Source of the DNA: Cichorium intybus
Lineage: Eukaryota > Streptophyta > Magnoliopsida > Asterales > Asteraceae
Reading direction: 5' to 3'
DNA: 64,000 nucleotides
NCBI GenBank assembly: GCA_023525715.1
Contig: CM042012.1
Coordinates: 118,099,798-118,163,797, forward strand
The position numbers and the translations under genes are program-made. The notes beneath the pieces were generated by a model that did not search any database, had not been told where the DNA came from, and was given only the letters and a program-made list of their open reading frames with translations. Below are positions 1 to 12,544 of this stretch, in pieces. Numbering within the stretch: the stretch's first letter is position 1; the number at the start of each line of letters is the position of its first letter.

Positions 1-312
1 CTATTGAATTTGTACGACTTTAATCCCTGACCTCCTGATTAATCTAATTAATGCCACAGAAATTAATCCAATTAATTTCTGATTAATTATTAATCAATCA
101 ATATAGTTTCTAATTAATATATTATTACTTTAATATATTAACAAACCATATCTTTTATTTCTATTGATTTATTAATCCCATAATAAACCAACCTCTCTCT
201 CTACCGAACTTTCTACCAAACCTCCAGCTATGAGGGCAACCCAAATGGACTTTGCTTCTATTAATTAGGTAAATACAAATTATTAGTCATGGCTTAGACA
301 CCTAATCCAACA
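1..312 (-). mobile_element. Partial copia-like LTR at the window edge
   Basis: The stretch ends in ...ATCCAACA at 312, so on the minus strand it begins TGTTGGATTAGGTGTC, a usual way for copia LTRs to start. It is very rich in ATTAAT words and has no coding frame. The other end lies outside the window. No primer site or polypurine tract follows at 313, so it may be a solo LTR or a truncated end. The assignment rests only on terminal sequence and general look. Confidence 0.4.
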
Positions 313-1119
313 ATGGTTTGGTGTTTTTGTAGGTGATGGTTTTTGTTATTTTGGTGGTTTTCTAATAGGGATTGTATGTATGTAGTTTGGTGTAGGTTTA
401 GATGCATAGATGAAGAATCTTGTTTGTTTTGGTGATGTGGTTGTAACAGCATAGTACAGTAAAACAATGTTGTATTTGTTTGTGTAATGGAAATGTAGTT
501 TGTTTAATTACATTGCAACTTATGTCCTAAAGGGTTGTTGTGTAATGGCAATGTAGTTTGCTTTATTTATATTGCATCTTATGTTCTAAGTATTGTTGTG
601 TAATGGCAATGTAGTTTCCTTTATTTACATGGCATTGTAGTTTTCTTTATAATAATTTCAAAAAAATATTAACAATGTAAAATTTTTCTTACCTAAACAC
701 TAATAACAAACATAATTCACATACAAAATTACTTTTTGTGAATCATAGCATAATTGCATCATTTACATTTAATACCAATCATAAAAAAGAAACATACATA
801 TAAATTCTAAATCTAGTTTGCTTTATTTACATTGTATCTGATCTTTTAAAAGATTGTTGTATAATGGCAATGTACTTTGCTTTATTTACATGGCAATGCA
901 GTTTCCTTTATTATAAACACTAATAACAAACATAATTCAAATACAAAATTACTTTTTCTGAATAATACTATAATTGCATCATTTAACATATAATACTAAT
1001 AATCTAAAACAAACACACATATCATGTCTAAATACAAAAAAAAAACATGGATCCTTATGTAGTTTTCCTTACAAAACACTAATAACAAACATAATACCCA
1101 ACCAACTAACAACAAAACA
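313..1119. repeat. AT-rich flank with 58-bp tandem and dispersed repeats
   Basis: A unit beginning TGTAATGGCAATGTAGTTT recurs at about 481, 539 and 597 (period 58) and again near 857. A second word, AACACTAATAACAAACATAA, recurs near 696, 916 and 1075. There is no convincing gene. The words are related to CATTGTAGTTT-type words on the far side of the Ulp1-like gene (5.5-6.7 kb), so both flanks probably belong to one transposon. I could not find terminal inverted repeats or a target duplication. Confidence 0.5.
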
Positions 1120-4100
1120 TCACAAACCACCAATTTCTTGAACCCTCAATTCAACTTCATGTAGATGATGTTCATGGTAAATCTTTTTCTTCTTGTAGGA
1201 TGTCAGCTTATCATAGTCTTCAAGAGATGTAAGAAATGAAGCTTTACACAAATTGGAATCTGACAACAACAACTTACCAACATACTTCTTTCTCATATCT
1301 GTCAGTTGAAGTTTCTGACTGGTACACTCGGGCAATATATCTGCATCTAATTTCTCCACTCCTCCACCACGATAAACCTCCATGTGTCTCATAAGAAACA
1401 ATCCACAGTCAACATCATTTTCTTTTGTCTACCACTCCATCTCAAACCTTTCCATCTTCATTACTTTGAATGCATTGATTCGAGGATGATCCGTAATTGT
1501 CATATACTGTTTAAACATTGTTTTCTATATAACAAATTTTTTTTTATTAGTTTAACAGAAAAAAAAAACTCAATATGAGATAATAAAAATAAATTACCAA
1601 ATTATCAAGAAAAACCCGATATTTTGAAGGGATCCCTCCTGTAATCATGTCATTATCAATCATTTGCATCTTCTCTTTGACTAAGTCAAAAACAATAAGA
1701 AAGTAATGTTCCTTCCTAAGAATAGGAAACAATACCTGTTCAAAAATATAAAAAATTAAACAATAACATACGAATAAATTAATTTAATAATATATAAACA
1801 TAAATAATTAACATACCAAATTTGTGGTACGTAAATTCTTGACATGAGGAAACTTATCCAAATAAGTTCGAATTTTTTCAACAAATCGTGAATTAATTTG
1901 ATCCGTCTTCTTGAAAGCAATATTTTTCTAAAAACAATGAAAAGGGTTATAAATTTTTTAATAAAAATACAAAAAATAAATAAAATAGATCATACCATCA
2001 GTGAACATGGCATGAAACACCTTGATGGATGAGTATGACCTTTAAATTTTTCATTGTCATTCAGAAAAGCTGACCATAAATCAATAACACCAGAGTGAAT
2101 CCTACAACCTGGTATGAGAGACTCCATCATAGCTCTTATACCAACAAATCCATGAGGAGATTCATAGACTTTTTCCTTAGAAACAAACATTATTTTTAAA
2201 ATACCAAAAAATATATATATACATATAATAAAAATAATTATAAAAACATCAATGAACACATACCTAGGATCACGAGTAGCCAAAAACAGAGAACCATCAA
2301 CCCTTTTTTCCAAACGTGTCACACTTTCACTTGAATCAACTTCTTTATTATGATAAGGTGAACAAAGTGCTGGCCCAGGAACTACATCTCTTTTTGTCCT
2401 TCTTGGTTGAACACTAAGAGACTGTATTGGTATTGGAGAAAATATCATTGGTTCCTTCATCTTTTCTGTAGAACAATCAAGTGGAACTGCATCTTTTGGA
2501 GTTCTAAAATCTCCATCTAACCCACTGTCTCTATCTAACAAATTACTCTTAACCAACTCATCCACTACTTCTGCATTGCTTTTAGATACTTCACCAACAA
2601 CCAAAGGGTTATTTGAAAAAATAGGAGAAGCATTTGCTGAAAGGGTTGGAATGATAGAAAAAGAATCTTTAACCTTGACTTGGTTTGGATCAACACCAGC
2701 ATCTTTTGAATCTTCCTTATTTTTCATAAAGAACTCCAACTGTTCCTGAACCCGAGGATGATCCAAAAATTGTGTCATAGACAATTGATCAAGCTGGACA
2801 TCTCCTATCTCTTCTGAATCTTGAACATCTTCATTTTTCTTTTTAAAAGTTCTTAACTCATCAGAAACTTCAGCATCTTCATTTACTTCTGGAACAAATT
2901 GTAACTGAATACTTTCATGAACTTTGTTAAATTCAGAATTTCGTTTGTCAGCATACTTTAGTATCTCTTTATTTCCTGGGAATTGACTCCAAGCACGCTT
3001 GATCCAATCATCAATAGTAGGCTTCAAATAAGAAAAACTCTTGAACAGAAAATCTATCTTTTCCTTGAATTCCTGTAAAATAATAATTTGAAACAACTTG
3101 CATACCATATTAAAAAGACATAAAAAACATGTTACAAAACAAAATTTGATTCGAAAACTATGCCTCTATTGATTTTGAACCATCAAGAATAATATCAAAT
3201 CGAGGAACAGAAGGACCACTATCCATCCAATCTTCATTCACATTATCATTCTTATAAAAATCACCTAAATTAATATTTCAAATTAGATACTCAAAAATAT
3301 ATAAAAATATATATATAAATAATGAAACTTACCATCATCTTCCACATCATTGTCATTTTTGTTATCTTCAACAACATTTTTCCCTTTATCAGATTTATCT
3401 AAAGTAATAGCCACTGTTTTAAATTTTAAAGGTCAATAAACATAAAAATGGAAATAAAAACATAAAATATAAAAATAATAAAACTTACCATTATCTCTCA
3501 CTTCAGTTTCAATACATTTCTCTTGACAAGCAGTTTTCCCTTTCTCAGAATGATCCAAAATAGTAGAAACTGATTCAAAATAGCAGATTCAGTATAAAGA
3601 TTCAAATTATATTATTTGAAATAAAAACATAAAATATAAAAATAATAAAACTTACCATTATCTCTCACTTCAGTTTCATTACATTTCTCTTGACAAACAG
3701 TTTTCCCTTTCTCAGAATGATCCAAAATAGTAGAAACTGATTCAAAATATTAGATTCAGTATAAATATTCAAATTATAATATTTGAAATAAAAACATAAA
3801 ATATAAAAATAATAAAACTTACCATTATCTCTCACTTCAGTTTCATTACATTTCTCTTGACAAGAAGTTTTCCCTTTCTCAGAATGATCCAAAATAGTAG
3901 AAACTGAATCAAAATATAAAATTCAGTATAAAGATTCAAATTATAAGATTCAGAAAAATAAAAACCAATTAAAAAATTCATTTACCTTCAAGTTGCTGAA
4001 CATCAGATTTTTTCTTTGTAATTTTCTTCTTTTTTTTCAAAGTAACATCACTTCTCATCTTTTTCTTATCAATCTTTTTTCTGATAACAGCAGCAACAGC

Positions 4101-5440
4101 TATCTTTTCTTCCTGCTCTTTCATCTTTTTCTTTTGAATTCTTCTTCTTATGACATTACCTAATGTAATGTTTTCCTCATCTTAAATATAAAAAAACTAA
4201 CTTTTAATAATAATAAATATATGAAAAAAAACATTTAAATGATATTATAGAAATTTAAAATTTCATTAAAATGGAATAAAAGAGAAACATGTTTCTCTTT
4301 CTAAATGTTTACCTTTTTCCTCATCCATGTAGTCAACATATTATTGAATGACTTCAACATTTGCATAACCTCCATTAATGGATAAATAATCCAATTTTTC
4401 TTTTACTTTTGTTGGAGTCCAATAAGATGATGCAGGAAATAACCTTTCTAAAGGTTCTGAATTTCTCAAAGTATAATGAAGATACAACAAATGCATAAGA
4501 TGAATAAAAATATAATTAATAATTATTTTATAAAAATTATTTCAAAAAATATAAAAATTAAACTTACCACAAGAAAAGCAATAGGACCACCATATTGCAT
4601 ATTATTCTTATCTTTTTCATTTGAATGAATCTTTTTTGCTATGATTCAAACAATCAATCACAAAGCCACACCAATCAAGATCTTTAACAGAAACTTCTTC
4701 TTCAAAATTCTCCAAAAACATTTGGTTGCATGTACCCATAGCAGGACCATCAATCATAATGGTAACATATGCAACCAAATAGTTTAATATAAAGATAAAA
4801 TCAGAATCAACACTTTTCTCTAACAATTCTCTAAGATTTACAAGTCTAATCCTAGACATAGAAAACTGACTCCTCTATTTTTTTATAGTAGCACTAGCAG
4901 ACCGACTTTTGACAGGTAGATTCATAGAAATATGACCCATAGGAAGACCATACATGTCATGCACACCTCTCCTGGTAATATGAATCTCCTTGTTGTTGAT
5001 ACTAAGAACGTTTCTATTTTCATCATATCTCTCAAGTAGCCATAAACAAATATCCCTACTAAATTTCTTGAGAACAAAATCTTCAACGAATCAAAATCCT
5101 ATTTCCTTAACTACAGCTTTTTGATTATCATTAAAACTCATGTAAATTGTAGAGAGTAGACCTGAAGGGTTCCTATATGTAATTTCACCCTTCTTAATAT
5201 CAACTTCACCAAAATCAGGAGCAGACACGAAATCATCATCTTCTTTCTTCTTTTTTCCTTTTTTTTGTCCTTAACCTTTTTAACTTTAAGAACTTTAACT
5301 GATGAATCCCCTTTTAAAGAGGATGAAACATCAACTTTAGATTTGGAAACCAAAACAGACTTTGAGTTAGAAGATAAATCAATGACTTTTTGTTTTGCAT
5401 CTTTTGGAAGAGACAGCCTCTTCCTTTTTTTTTGATTCAA
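1120..5440 (-). pseudogene. Ulp1/C48 protease gene of Mutator-associated type, decayed
   Basis: Exon-like blocks run right to left. 5440-5138 is a Lys/Ser-rich N-terminus. About 5240-4620 is a conserved block including MGTCNQMFLENF and LDWCGFVIDCL. 4470-4330 and 4186-3987 are Lys-rich. Four short acidic exons lie at 3903-3333, then 3264-3174 and 3108-1990. Last come the C48 peptidase pieces at about 1920-1600, with His in KEHYFLIVFDL and Asp in MQMIDN, and 1430-1120, with the catalytic Cys in DVDCGLFLMRHM. Such proteins are carried by Kaonashi-type Mutator-like elements, where the Ulp1 domain resembles SUMO proteases. In-frame stops (TAG just before the catalytic block, another near 4865) and a frameshift near 5235 argue that it no longer makes the full protein. 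No MURA transposase is visible, so it may be a fragment or a non-autonomous copy. Family call is firm, exon limits approximate. Confidence 0.75.
3333..3903 (-). repeat. Four tandem 81-nt exons within the Ulp1-like gene
   Basis: Exons at 3823-3903, 3656-3736, 3489-3569 and 3333-3413 are each exactly 81 nt. Each has a CAG acceptor and a G|GTAAGTTT-type donor, and each is symmetric in phase, so any number keeps the frame. The first three are nearly identical, encode ILDHSEKGKTSCQEKC-like peptides and repeat with a 167-bp period, introns included. The fourth is diverged (ITLDKSDKGKNVVED) but keeps length, splice sites and the SxKGK core. This is tandem exon duplication, two rounds recent and one older. 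Confidence 0.85.
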
Positions 5441-6501
5441 CTACATAAGAAAACACAAGATACATTATATTGGAGTTAATACAAAAATGAACAGAAAAAT
5501 ACATGAAGATTAGTCATATTATGTCATTGTACTTTCATTTTTTCACGGTTACAATGTTTTAGCTTTCAATTTTTGTCCTGTTAAGGCATTGTAGTTTCAA
5601 CTTTTTTTTTACGGTTACAACATTTCAAATCCAATTTTTGTATGAAGACATCTTACTTTGAATCATCTACCAATTACATCATTATAGTTTAAGTGGGTTG
5701 ATCCTAAACTACCCTGCAAGTGATACAAAATATGTTTTAAGAAGCTACACAATAAAATACACAGGACTGTCATTGTGTATTTTCAACATTTACATTTTTG
5801 TGAAACAAAATAAAAACATAAACTGAACACATTCCCAAACATAAATTTACATCATTATAGTTTTAGTTTACTTATTAGTATCACATTGCTTTTCAGAAAC
5901 CAACCCATTTAAAACATTGTAGTTTAAGTTTTTATGTTAGTAGGTCTAATAGATGTTGAGACAACTTTTTATATAATATTCAAACACTTATACACTTATA
6001 AATGTCTGTATACATAACAAAATATTAGTTTGAATCTTTAGATATTTATATTATTTTTAATGCAAAATTTTTGAAGCAAAATACTTGACTGATGCACATA
6101 AGAGAGAATTTATTAATGCTTCAAACTATTATAGATGTTGAAACAACTTTTTTATATAAGATTCAAAAATATTACTTTGAATCTTTAAATATTTATATTA
6201 TTTTTATTCAAAAATTTTGATGCAATATCATTAATTTTGAATCATGTTTCATATGCTATTTGTTATATGATGCATAAATAAATATTGTATCATAATATGT
6301 TTGAATGATGAATCATATATAAATAGAACTTGATAATTAAATTAAAATGGAAAAAATGGAATGGGTCGAAATTAAAATAGAACTTCATAATAGATATATG
6401 GGCTGAAACATTTTTTAATAATTAATGAATATGGGCTGATCCATTATGATACATATATTGGCCTGATCCATTATAATCCAACTATTGGTAATAAAAAAGA
6501 A

Positions 6502-6574
6502 GAGTTACAATTGCAGGCTTCGAACTTGAGACCTGTGGTTTAAAATACGCATGCTTTACCACTAGGCCAAACTC
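6502..6574 (-). ncRNA. tRNA-like sequence, probably a SINE head or tRNA pseudogene
   Basis: Read on the minus strand this 73-nt stretch starts GAGTTTGGCCTAGTGGTAAA and has a good A box (TGGCCTAGTGGT) and a B box (AAGTTCGAAGC) about 35 nt later, as in RNA polymerase III promoters. The ends pair GAGTT/AACTC as an acceptor stem. The anticodon and T stems have only about 3 of 5 pairs, so a functional tRNA is unlikely. No clear poly(A) or poly(T) tail or target duplication was found. Confidence 0.6.
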
Positions 6575-6719
6575 AATATTTGATTTTCTTTTCCGTAAAA
6601 TATATATAATGTAGTTTAAGTTTTTATGTTAGCAGCACATTGCTTATGAAAAATCAACAAAGTTATAGTGTTACAGTTTAATTTTTTTTTTCTGTTAAAG
6701 CATTTGTAGTTATAGCACA

Positions 6720-6746
6720 TTGCTTTACCACTAGGCCAAACTCAAG
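6720..6746 (-). repeat. Second copy of the tRNA-like 5' half (A box only)
   Basis: The sequence around GCTTTACCACTAGGCCAAAC repeats the 5' half of the tRNA-like element at 6502-6574, including the A box. It lacks the B box and the rest. It looks like a local partial duplication or a 5'-only relic. Confidence 0.6.
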
Positions 6747-7480
6747 AAATCTAACTTTTTAATATGTACCAATTATAGATTTGGATTTTTAGTTTTCTTA
6801 TTAGTAACTAGTAAGTACATTAGTTATTGAAAAATCAACACAAAATTATAACATATTGAAAATTTTTGTAATCTAAAGTTGAAATATTAAGACTTGTATA
6901 AAAGATATAATTGGTAACTATTATCTATAATCATATTGATTTTAATAACAAACATAAAAATGTAAAATAAAGGATTTTAATATACAACAAACTAAAGTTG
7001 TACCGTATAATTCTTTCGAAATAAGTATACAACTTTTGAATAATTTAGTTTGAATTAACATATTGCTACTGTCTACATGGACATATTAGAATTTAAATTA
7101 AATTATATGAAATGTTAAAATAATGAAAATGATCTAAACACTCTTAATATAGATCATAATCTCATCTATGAACATTATAATGTAGTTTTGAATCAAATGA
7201 TTAGACACAGTTGATTAAATACATGAATATGTTTGGTGTTTTGATAATACTAAATTTATCTTATACATTTTTTTTACTTCACACAAAATTCATTGATATA
7301 ATTAACATAAAACAAATGCACATGACTCACAAAATCGAAATTAAGAAAATGATGAACAAAAACAGATTATCAACAATAAAAAACAAACTACTATCAACTA
7401 ATCAAACAAATTATACAATCATATACACACAAAGAAGGATTATAAGGTTCGATTATAAAAAAATTCAAGTATACTAAAAA

Positions 7481-8148
<668 letters not shown>

Positions 8149-8159
8149 GTTGAAATTAA

Positions 8160-8806
8160 ATAGATTCTTTCTCTTCTTCGATAGTAAAAAGTTTAGTCCA
8201 CCGACTATTTGGTGTGATAATCTTGGAGCCGCATGTCTTGCAACAAATCCAGATTTTTTATCAAAGATCAAAGCATTAAGATAATGTTCATTTTGTCCTG
8301 GATATGGTTCTAATTGTTAGAAACGAGACAAAATCTACTAAATGAAAAACACAAGAATTCACAAATTAATCAGAAACCAATTCTGATTAATAATATTTTT
8401 CTCACAGAGAGAATTACAAAGTATATTACCACCCATACAATGAATCCTAGCTAACATATTTATACTAGAAGTTCAACTAACAAAACGGAATATCCCTATA
8501 AATTAGGGATAGATACACATATGGGATAAGCATCCAATCACTAAAATTACGGACTGTACAAAAATACAAAACATCTTCACGTTGTTGCTGGACATCATAC
8601 GTTGAATTAGATTGACAGAGTGAAGTTTCTTTGACAATCATCAGATTCTCAATGTCAACCCAACACTAACAAATCTCTTCTACTTTGATATGGTCAAACA
8701 AATTCTCAACTTGCAAACATTCTCACAAAAGAATTAACAACTTCTCGCTTTTAGTTTCGTTGTTCCAAGTTTCACTTTCTTCCAAATGTTTGGCTTGAGG
8801 GGGGAT
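8160..8806 (+). pseudogene. Copia RNase H C-terminus, split by an LTR-like insert
   Basis: At 8194-8280 the plus strand encodes PTIWCDNLGAACLATNP, the last catalytic Asp block of copia RNase H, followed by a degraded His-rich segment. After the insert at 8315-8671 the frame resumes with QLANILTKELTTSRF and, past one stop, FLPNVWLEGG. The final codons run into the polypurine tract GAGGGGGGAT (8798-8807), as is normal for Ty1-copia. Stops and a frameshift show it is dead. Only this 3' end of the element remains. Confidence 0.75.
8315..8671. mobile_element. Possible short solo LTR inside copia RNase H
   Basis: The 357-bp insert begins TGTTAG and ends CTAACA, a perfect 6-bp inverted end of LTR type, and it interrupts the RNase H frame. 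The flanks (CTAAT and AATCT) do not form a clean 5-bp duplication, so a diverged insertion or another origin remains possible. Confidence 0.45.
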
Positions 8807-9030
8807 ATTACCATAGTTGAGAGAAGTTGTTAGTTAGAGTTTGTTATACGTTTACTCAACCATAGTTAAGCATAACTGTGGTCTTTCTAACCATGGTTAG
8901 TCGTTTAGTTCTTTACTATATAAAGAGGAGTCTGTAATTTTTTTTCTAGTGATGATAATAAGAATGTTCTCTCAATTTTTCATTTTCTCTCTCTGTACTT
9001 TTCTTTATACATATTCATACATTGCCACGT
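8806..9030 (+). mobile_element. Copia 3' LTR remnant
   Basis: It follows directly on the polypurine tract. It contains palindromic CCATAGTTAAGC/AACCATGGTTAG words and a good TATA box, TATATAAAG, at 8917-8925, followed by a pyrimidine-rich leader. The 3' end is not clearly defined. The first base, expected to be TG, appears mutated. Confidence 0.5.
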
Positions 9031-9513
9031 GAGACAACCGGTTAAAAAGTTACCTCATAATTTTGATTTGCCCCACGTAACAATCTAAAAACTTAAAAAG
9101 ATAATCTAACATACAATGTTAAACAATAGTTTAAATAAAATAATAAAGAAATATCCAAAAGATAAATACAAAAGTAATCCCGAAAATCTCAATTACAAAA
9201 TTAACAAATTCAAGGAGCAATTCTCAGTCAAGTATGTGCCATGTCATAAAATATATATACCAACCCTTCGGTTCAAGTTTATTATGGAACGTGAAATGGA
9301 TAATAACACATTACCGCAACCAAACAACGAGTTTGTCGAGAAATGTAATAAAGATTAAAGATATACTTCTACAGATGTGAATGCTATCACGGTTAATTAG
9401 AAAGTAGAAATGATTTGGTATCGAGTACAATCCTCCTCTTGGTTAATTTGCTTTGTATTATAAAAACCAAGTTTAAATAAACACTAACATTGCGTAAACA
9501 GTTTACTTATTTA
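9031..9513. other. Region without an identified gene
   Basis: An 80-codon frame (9116-9358) is Asn/Lys-rich, in AT-rich DNA, and matches nothing I recognise; chance is the simplest reading. Nothing else is visible before the Helitron begins. Confidence 0.3.
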
Positions 9514-9936
9514 TCTATATATTAAAACCCGTAATTGTTTGGAACGTTACATGCTTCTTTGTGTTTCCGGGTTGTCACGCGGGTCCTTTTGGATCCGGAT
9601 AACATGTGGATTTTTATTTTGGGTAACGGGGGGAAATTTTCTTTTCCGGTTTTTTTTTATCTTCTTCTCGTCTTCTCTTCTTCTGCTTCCACCGCCTGAT
9701 CCTCCACCGCTAAGTTGGCTGTTTCTCGAGTGCTGTTTCCCTCGGTCGAACTCCCGTCTTCTCTTCCATCCACACTTCATCGCCGTCGGATCTTTTCCTT
9801 TCTACGCCTCATCCGAATTTTCCTCTCCTACATCTCCGTCATCTGCATACTGTAAACCCTAGCAAAATCACCGCAACACTAGGGCTCTTCGATTTCAAGT
9901 TAGGGCTGGCACGGAAGACATATCGAGTGACAGAGG

Positions 9937-10143
9937 ATGCACTTAGAGCTCGATTTCGGTTTAAGGGGTTACGATTCTTCTCAAATCGACGAAGAAGGGG
10001 AGAAGATGTCTGCTATTGTCCTCGATTTCGGTGTGGTGTTCGCTTTGGCTACACTTCCTGTGATTGAGCTTCCTGGTGCGATTCTCGTTGGGTATTGGTT
10101 ACAACTCAAGCCTGTTCTTCTCACCACTTTATCTGTTCTTGGG
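9937..10143 (+). pseudogene. Captured first exon of an unrecognised gene (Helitron 1)
   Basis: A frame from ATG at 9937 encodes a hydrophobic segment, including VVFALATLPVIELPGAILVG and YWLQLKPVLLTTLSVL, up to a good donor-like G|GGTTAGTCC near 10143; the frame after that is intron-like. Upstream, 9640-9900 is pyrimidine- and CG-rich like a plant 5' untranslated region. It looks like a promoter plus first exon of a membrane protein gene taken up by the Helitron. I cannot name the gene. Confidence 0.4.
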
Positions 10144-11176
10144 TTAGTCCACTCCACTTTCCTAACATTGTTTTCATCAATTCTACACTTTAATCTGTTT
10201 ATATTATTGATTATTTATTTGATTCCTTTTTAAGAAATATGTTGTTTTGGGGGTTAAACCTTTCGTTCTTTAGTTATGCTGTTGATCAAAATTGGTGAGG
10301 GTATATATTGCATCCAAAATTAGGTGTAAGTTATGACTTTTGTATCCGAAGAAAATTGTTTCTGGGGATTTAAATGAAGAAATGAAGATTTTATTGTCAT
10401 TTAATTGGTCTACTTCTAATTCTGTTCATATATATTATGATATTTAAACGTGTTATTTGTTTATATGTGTTTCTTGATTAAGTCATGTGGCGAGCATTCT
10501 TGGTTCTTAAAATTAGAGATGAAGTTATTATTTATAACATATAACTTTTGTGTTCAAAACAAATTGAGGTTTGGGGATTTATAGAAAATTATGAAGAAAT
10601 ATGATATGGCCATTCACCTAATTTTTCTTGTCTTGTAGGAAAATTGTAAGAGTTGGGAGAAAGAGACCGATTGGATAATATGTTCTTATGTTTTTGAATT
10701 CAGTCAAAGGTATACGTTTTAGACGTTGTCACTGTGATTTGTGTTATGTATTTGGCAAAAAGTTATGTGCTTTTGTGTATTTTCTTCATTTTAGAGGACT
10801 ATAGATATCTGATTTTGATAGTAAGATGTTCATGTACTACCGACTTACATATGTGAATGTTTACTGGATTTCCTCATCTATGTGAAGATAGCTAATGATT
10901 TCGTTGGAGATTTTGGGATATGTGCTTGAGTGAAGTTAATTTCTTTAATTTTTGGTTGTATCAATATTTAATTTATCATAACTCACGATTGTTCTTTCCT
11001 TGATTATAGATGGTTTAGATTGTGGTGTGATTGAATTCAGGCTCTTTTGGAAATTATGGTGCTGCAAATGAATTAAATTGTTTATACCAATTTTTACTTC
11101 ATCCATTTAGTTTTCCCATCTTCAACTATAATCAAATTATGTAAATGAATTAACTTTAGGGTTTGTGGTCTGACAG

Positions 11177-11730
11177 GTCCAATTCCTTGAAGATGAGAAT
11201 TATTTGCTTGAAAGCAAGCATAAAGAATTGAAGGAAACTATAAGCAGCATACTTCAACCAAAAGAAGGCTTTGTCAAAGCTTAATAGGTTTGTAAATTGT
11301 AACTGTTAATTAATTTTCTAAGTATATGCCTTGTATATATTAACTTATTAACCTATTTCATCATTTGTGTTCTCTAACTAAAACTCCAGTTGTGGGAATA
11401 TGCAGGAATCTACATATGAAATGAAAAGATCCATTGAATCCAGAAATAAAAAGATTGTCATTCTTTATGAAAAAAATTAATTCTCACCTACTATCATTTG
11501 ACACAATACAAAAGGACGCATTATTTGTGAATCAAGTAGTGGATAATGCATATCGTGTTGTCCATGAGAAAGAGGAAGTAGGTATGTCTTATTTGAATAG
11601 CATTTAATTGGTTACCAATGAAAAAAATAATCCAATTATTTGAATCACTGGTAAATTCTCTTCATATTTTCAGTCTCCCAATTGAAGATCAAATTGGAGA
11701 AAGTATGTGCATTTGAGAACTTATTCATTG
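11177..11730 (+). pseudogene. Captured exons of a coiled-coil protein gene (Helitron 1)
   Basis: Three exon-like blocks follow AG acceptors. 11177-11283 encodes FLEDENYLLESKHKELKETI and ILQPKEGF. 11405-11580 encodes STYEMKRSIESRN and, after a frameshift near 11478, VVDNAYRVVHEKEE. 11674-11730 encodes LKIKLEKVCAFENLFIG. Heptad-like charged sequence indicates a coiled coil. A stop in the first block and the frameshift show the copy is dead. It resembles plant uncharacterised coiled-coil proteins; no specific name is supported. Confidence 0.55.
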
Positions 11731-12544
11731 GTAATGCTTTCTTCCAAAATATAGAGAAACATTATATTTGGTACTTACATTGCCTTTTTTCATATCTACT
11801 ATTGGGGGTCTGTTTTATTTTGTTGTCTGCAGAAATATCAAGAATTTTTATGTGGATATTTTCTATCGGTAATGGTAAATGTAGTCGTCGATTTTGTATC
11901 AAAAAATTACCGGATTCACATTAAATTTAAGCTAACCAACTCTGAAATCAACTTCATCTCTTTGTTTGGAAGAGAATGAAGTGCCAAGAGTTTAATCTAA
12001 ACCAACTCTGTAATTTTTAGTTTGGTTGCGATCTTAATTCCAAGGTTAATTTCAAGCTTGGTTTGTGGTTTTATGTTTTGCGTAAAAATGATCACACCAA
12101 TGTCTGATCTTGGTTTTTTCTGTGGAGATTTTACTTAAATGGTTAACCTTTTTCTATATATATCGTAATGGTTAAAATAATACCTAAAGTTAGTGATTAA
12201 CTTAGTTTTGTCCTTAATTTCATGCTCAAATTGCTATTTTTTTATATGTCATGTGTTATTCAATATGTAAAAGCGGCATTTGATGTTTAATGTTAAAGAA
12301 ATTGAATTGGTATTTGTTATTATTTCAAAATGTTGTATCTTTGATTTTGGAATTAATGATAATAGAAGTTAATTGCAGGACAGAGGTCTATGGTTTTGTG
12401 CTTACCGGACCCACGGTAGAAGAGGAAATGTGTCAATGTAAGTTTTGATATCAGAAATCAACTTAAATATATTTTAAGTTTCTAATGTTAATGCTACAAG
12501 CCATAAAAGCTATTGACAATTCCCAATTCTGTTGAAATTTTTTG

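Larger units (their letters stand above)
5441..7480. other. AT-rich non-coding flank of the Ulp1-like element
   Basis: No protein-coding signal is visible; the single long frame here (7211-7477) is low-complexity. Degenerate copies of a CATTGTAGTTT word followed by a T-rich run recur near 5587, 5690, 5870, 5925, 6610 and 6700. They resemble the words in the opposite flank at 480-900. A tRNA-like sequence lies at 6502-6574. The rest is AT-rich sequence without features I can name. Confidence 0.5.

Noticed and set aside
6502..6574. A functional tRNA gene
   Set aside because: The anticodon and T stems have too few pairs; the A and B boxes alone fit a SINE head or pseudogene better.
9539..9862. 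Frames on both strands at the start of Helitron 1
   Set aside because: Pyrimidine-rich 5' UTR-like DNA gives long frames; Ser/Phe/Pro-rich products without recognisable domain.
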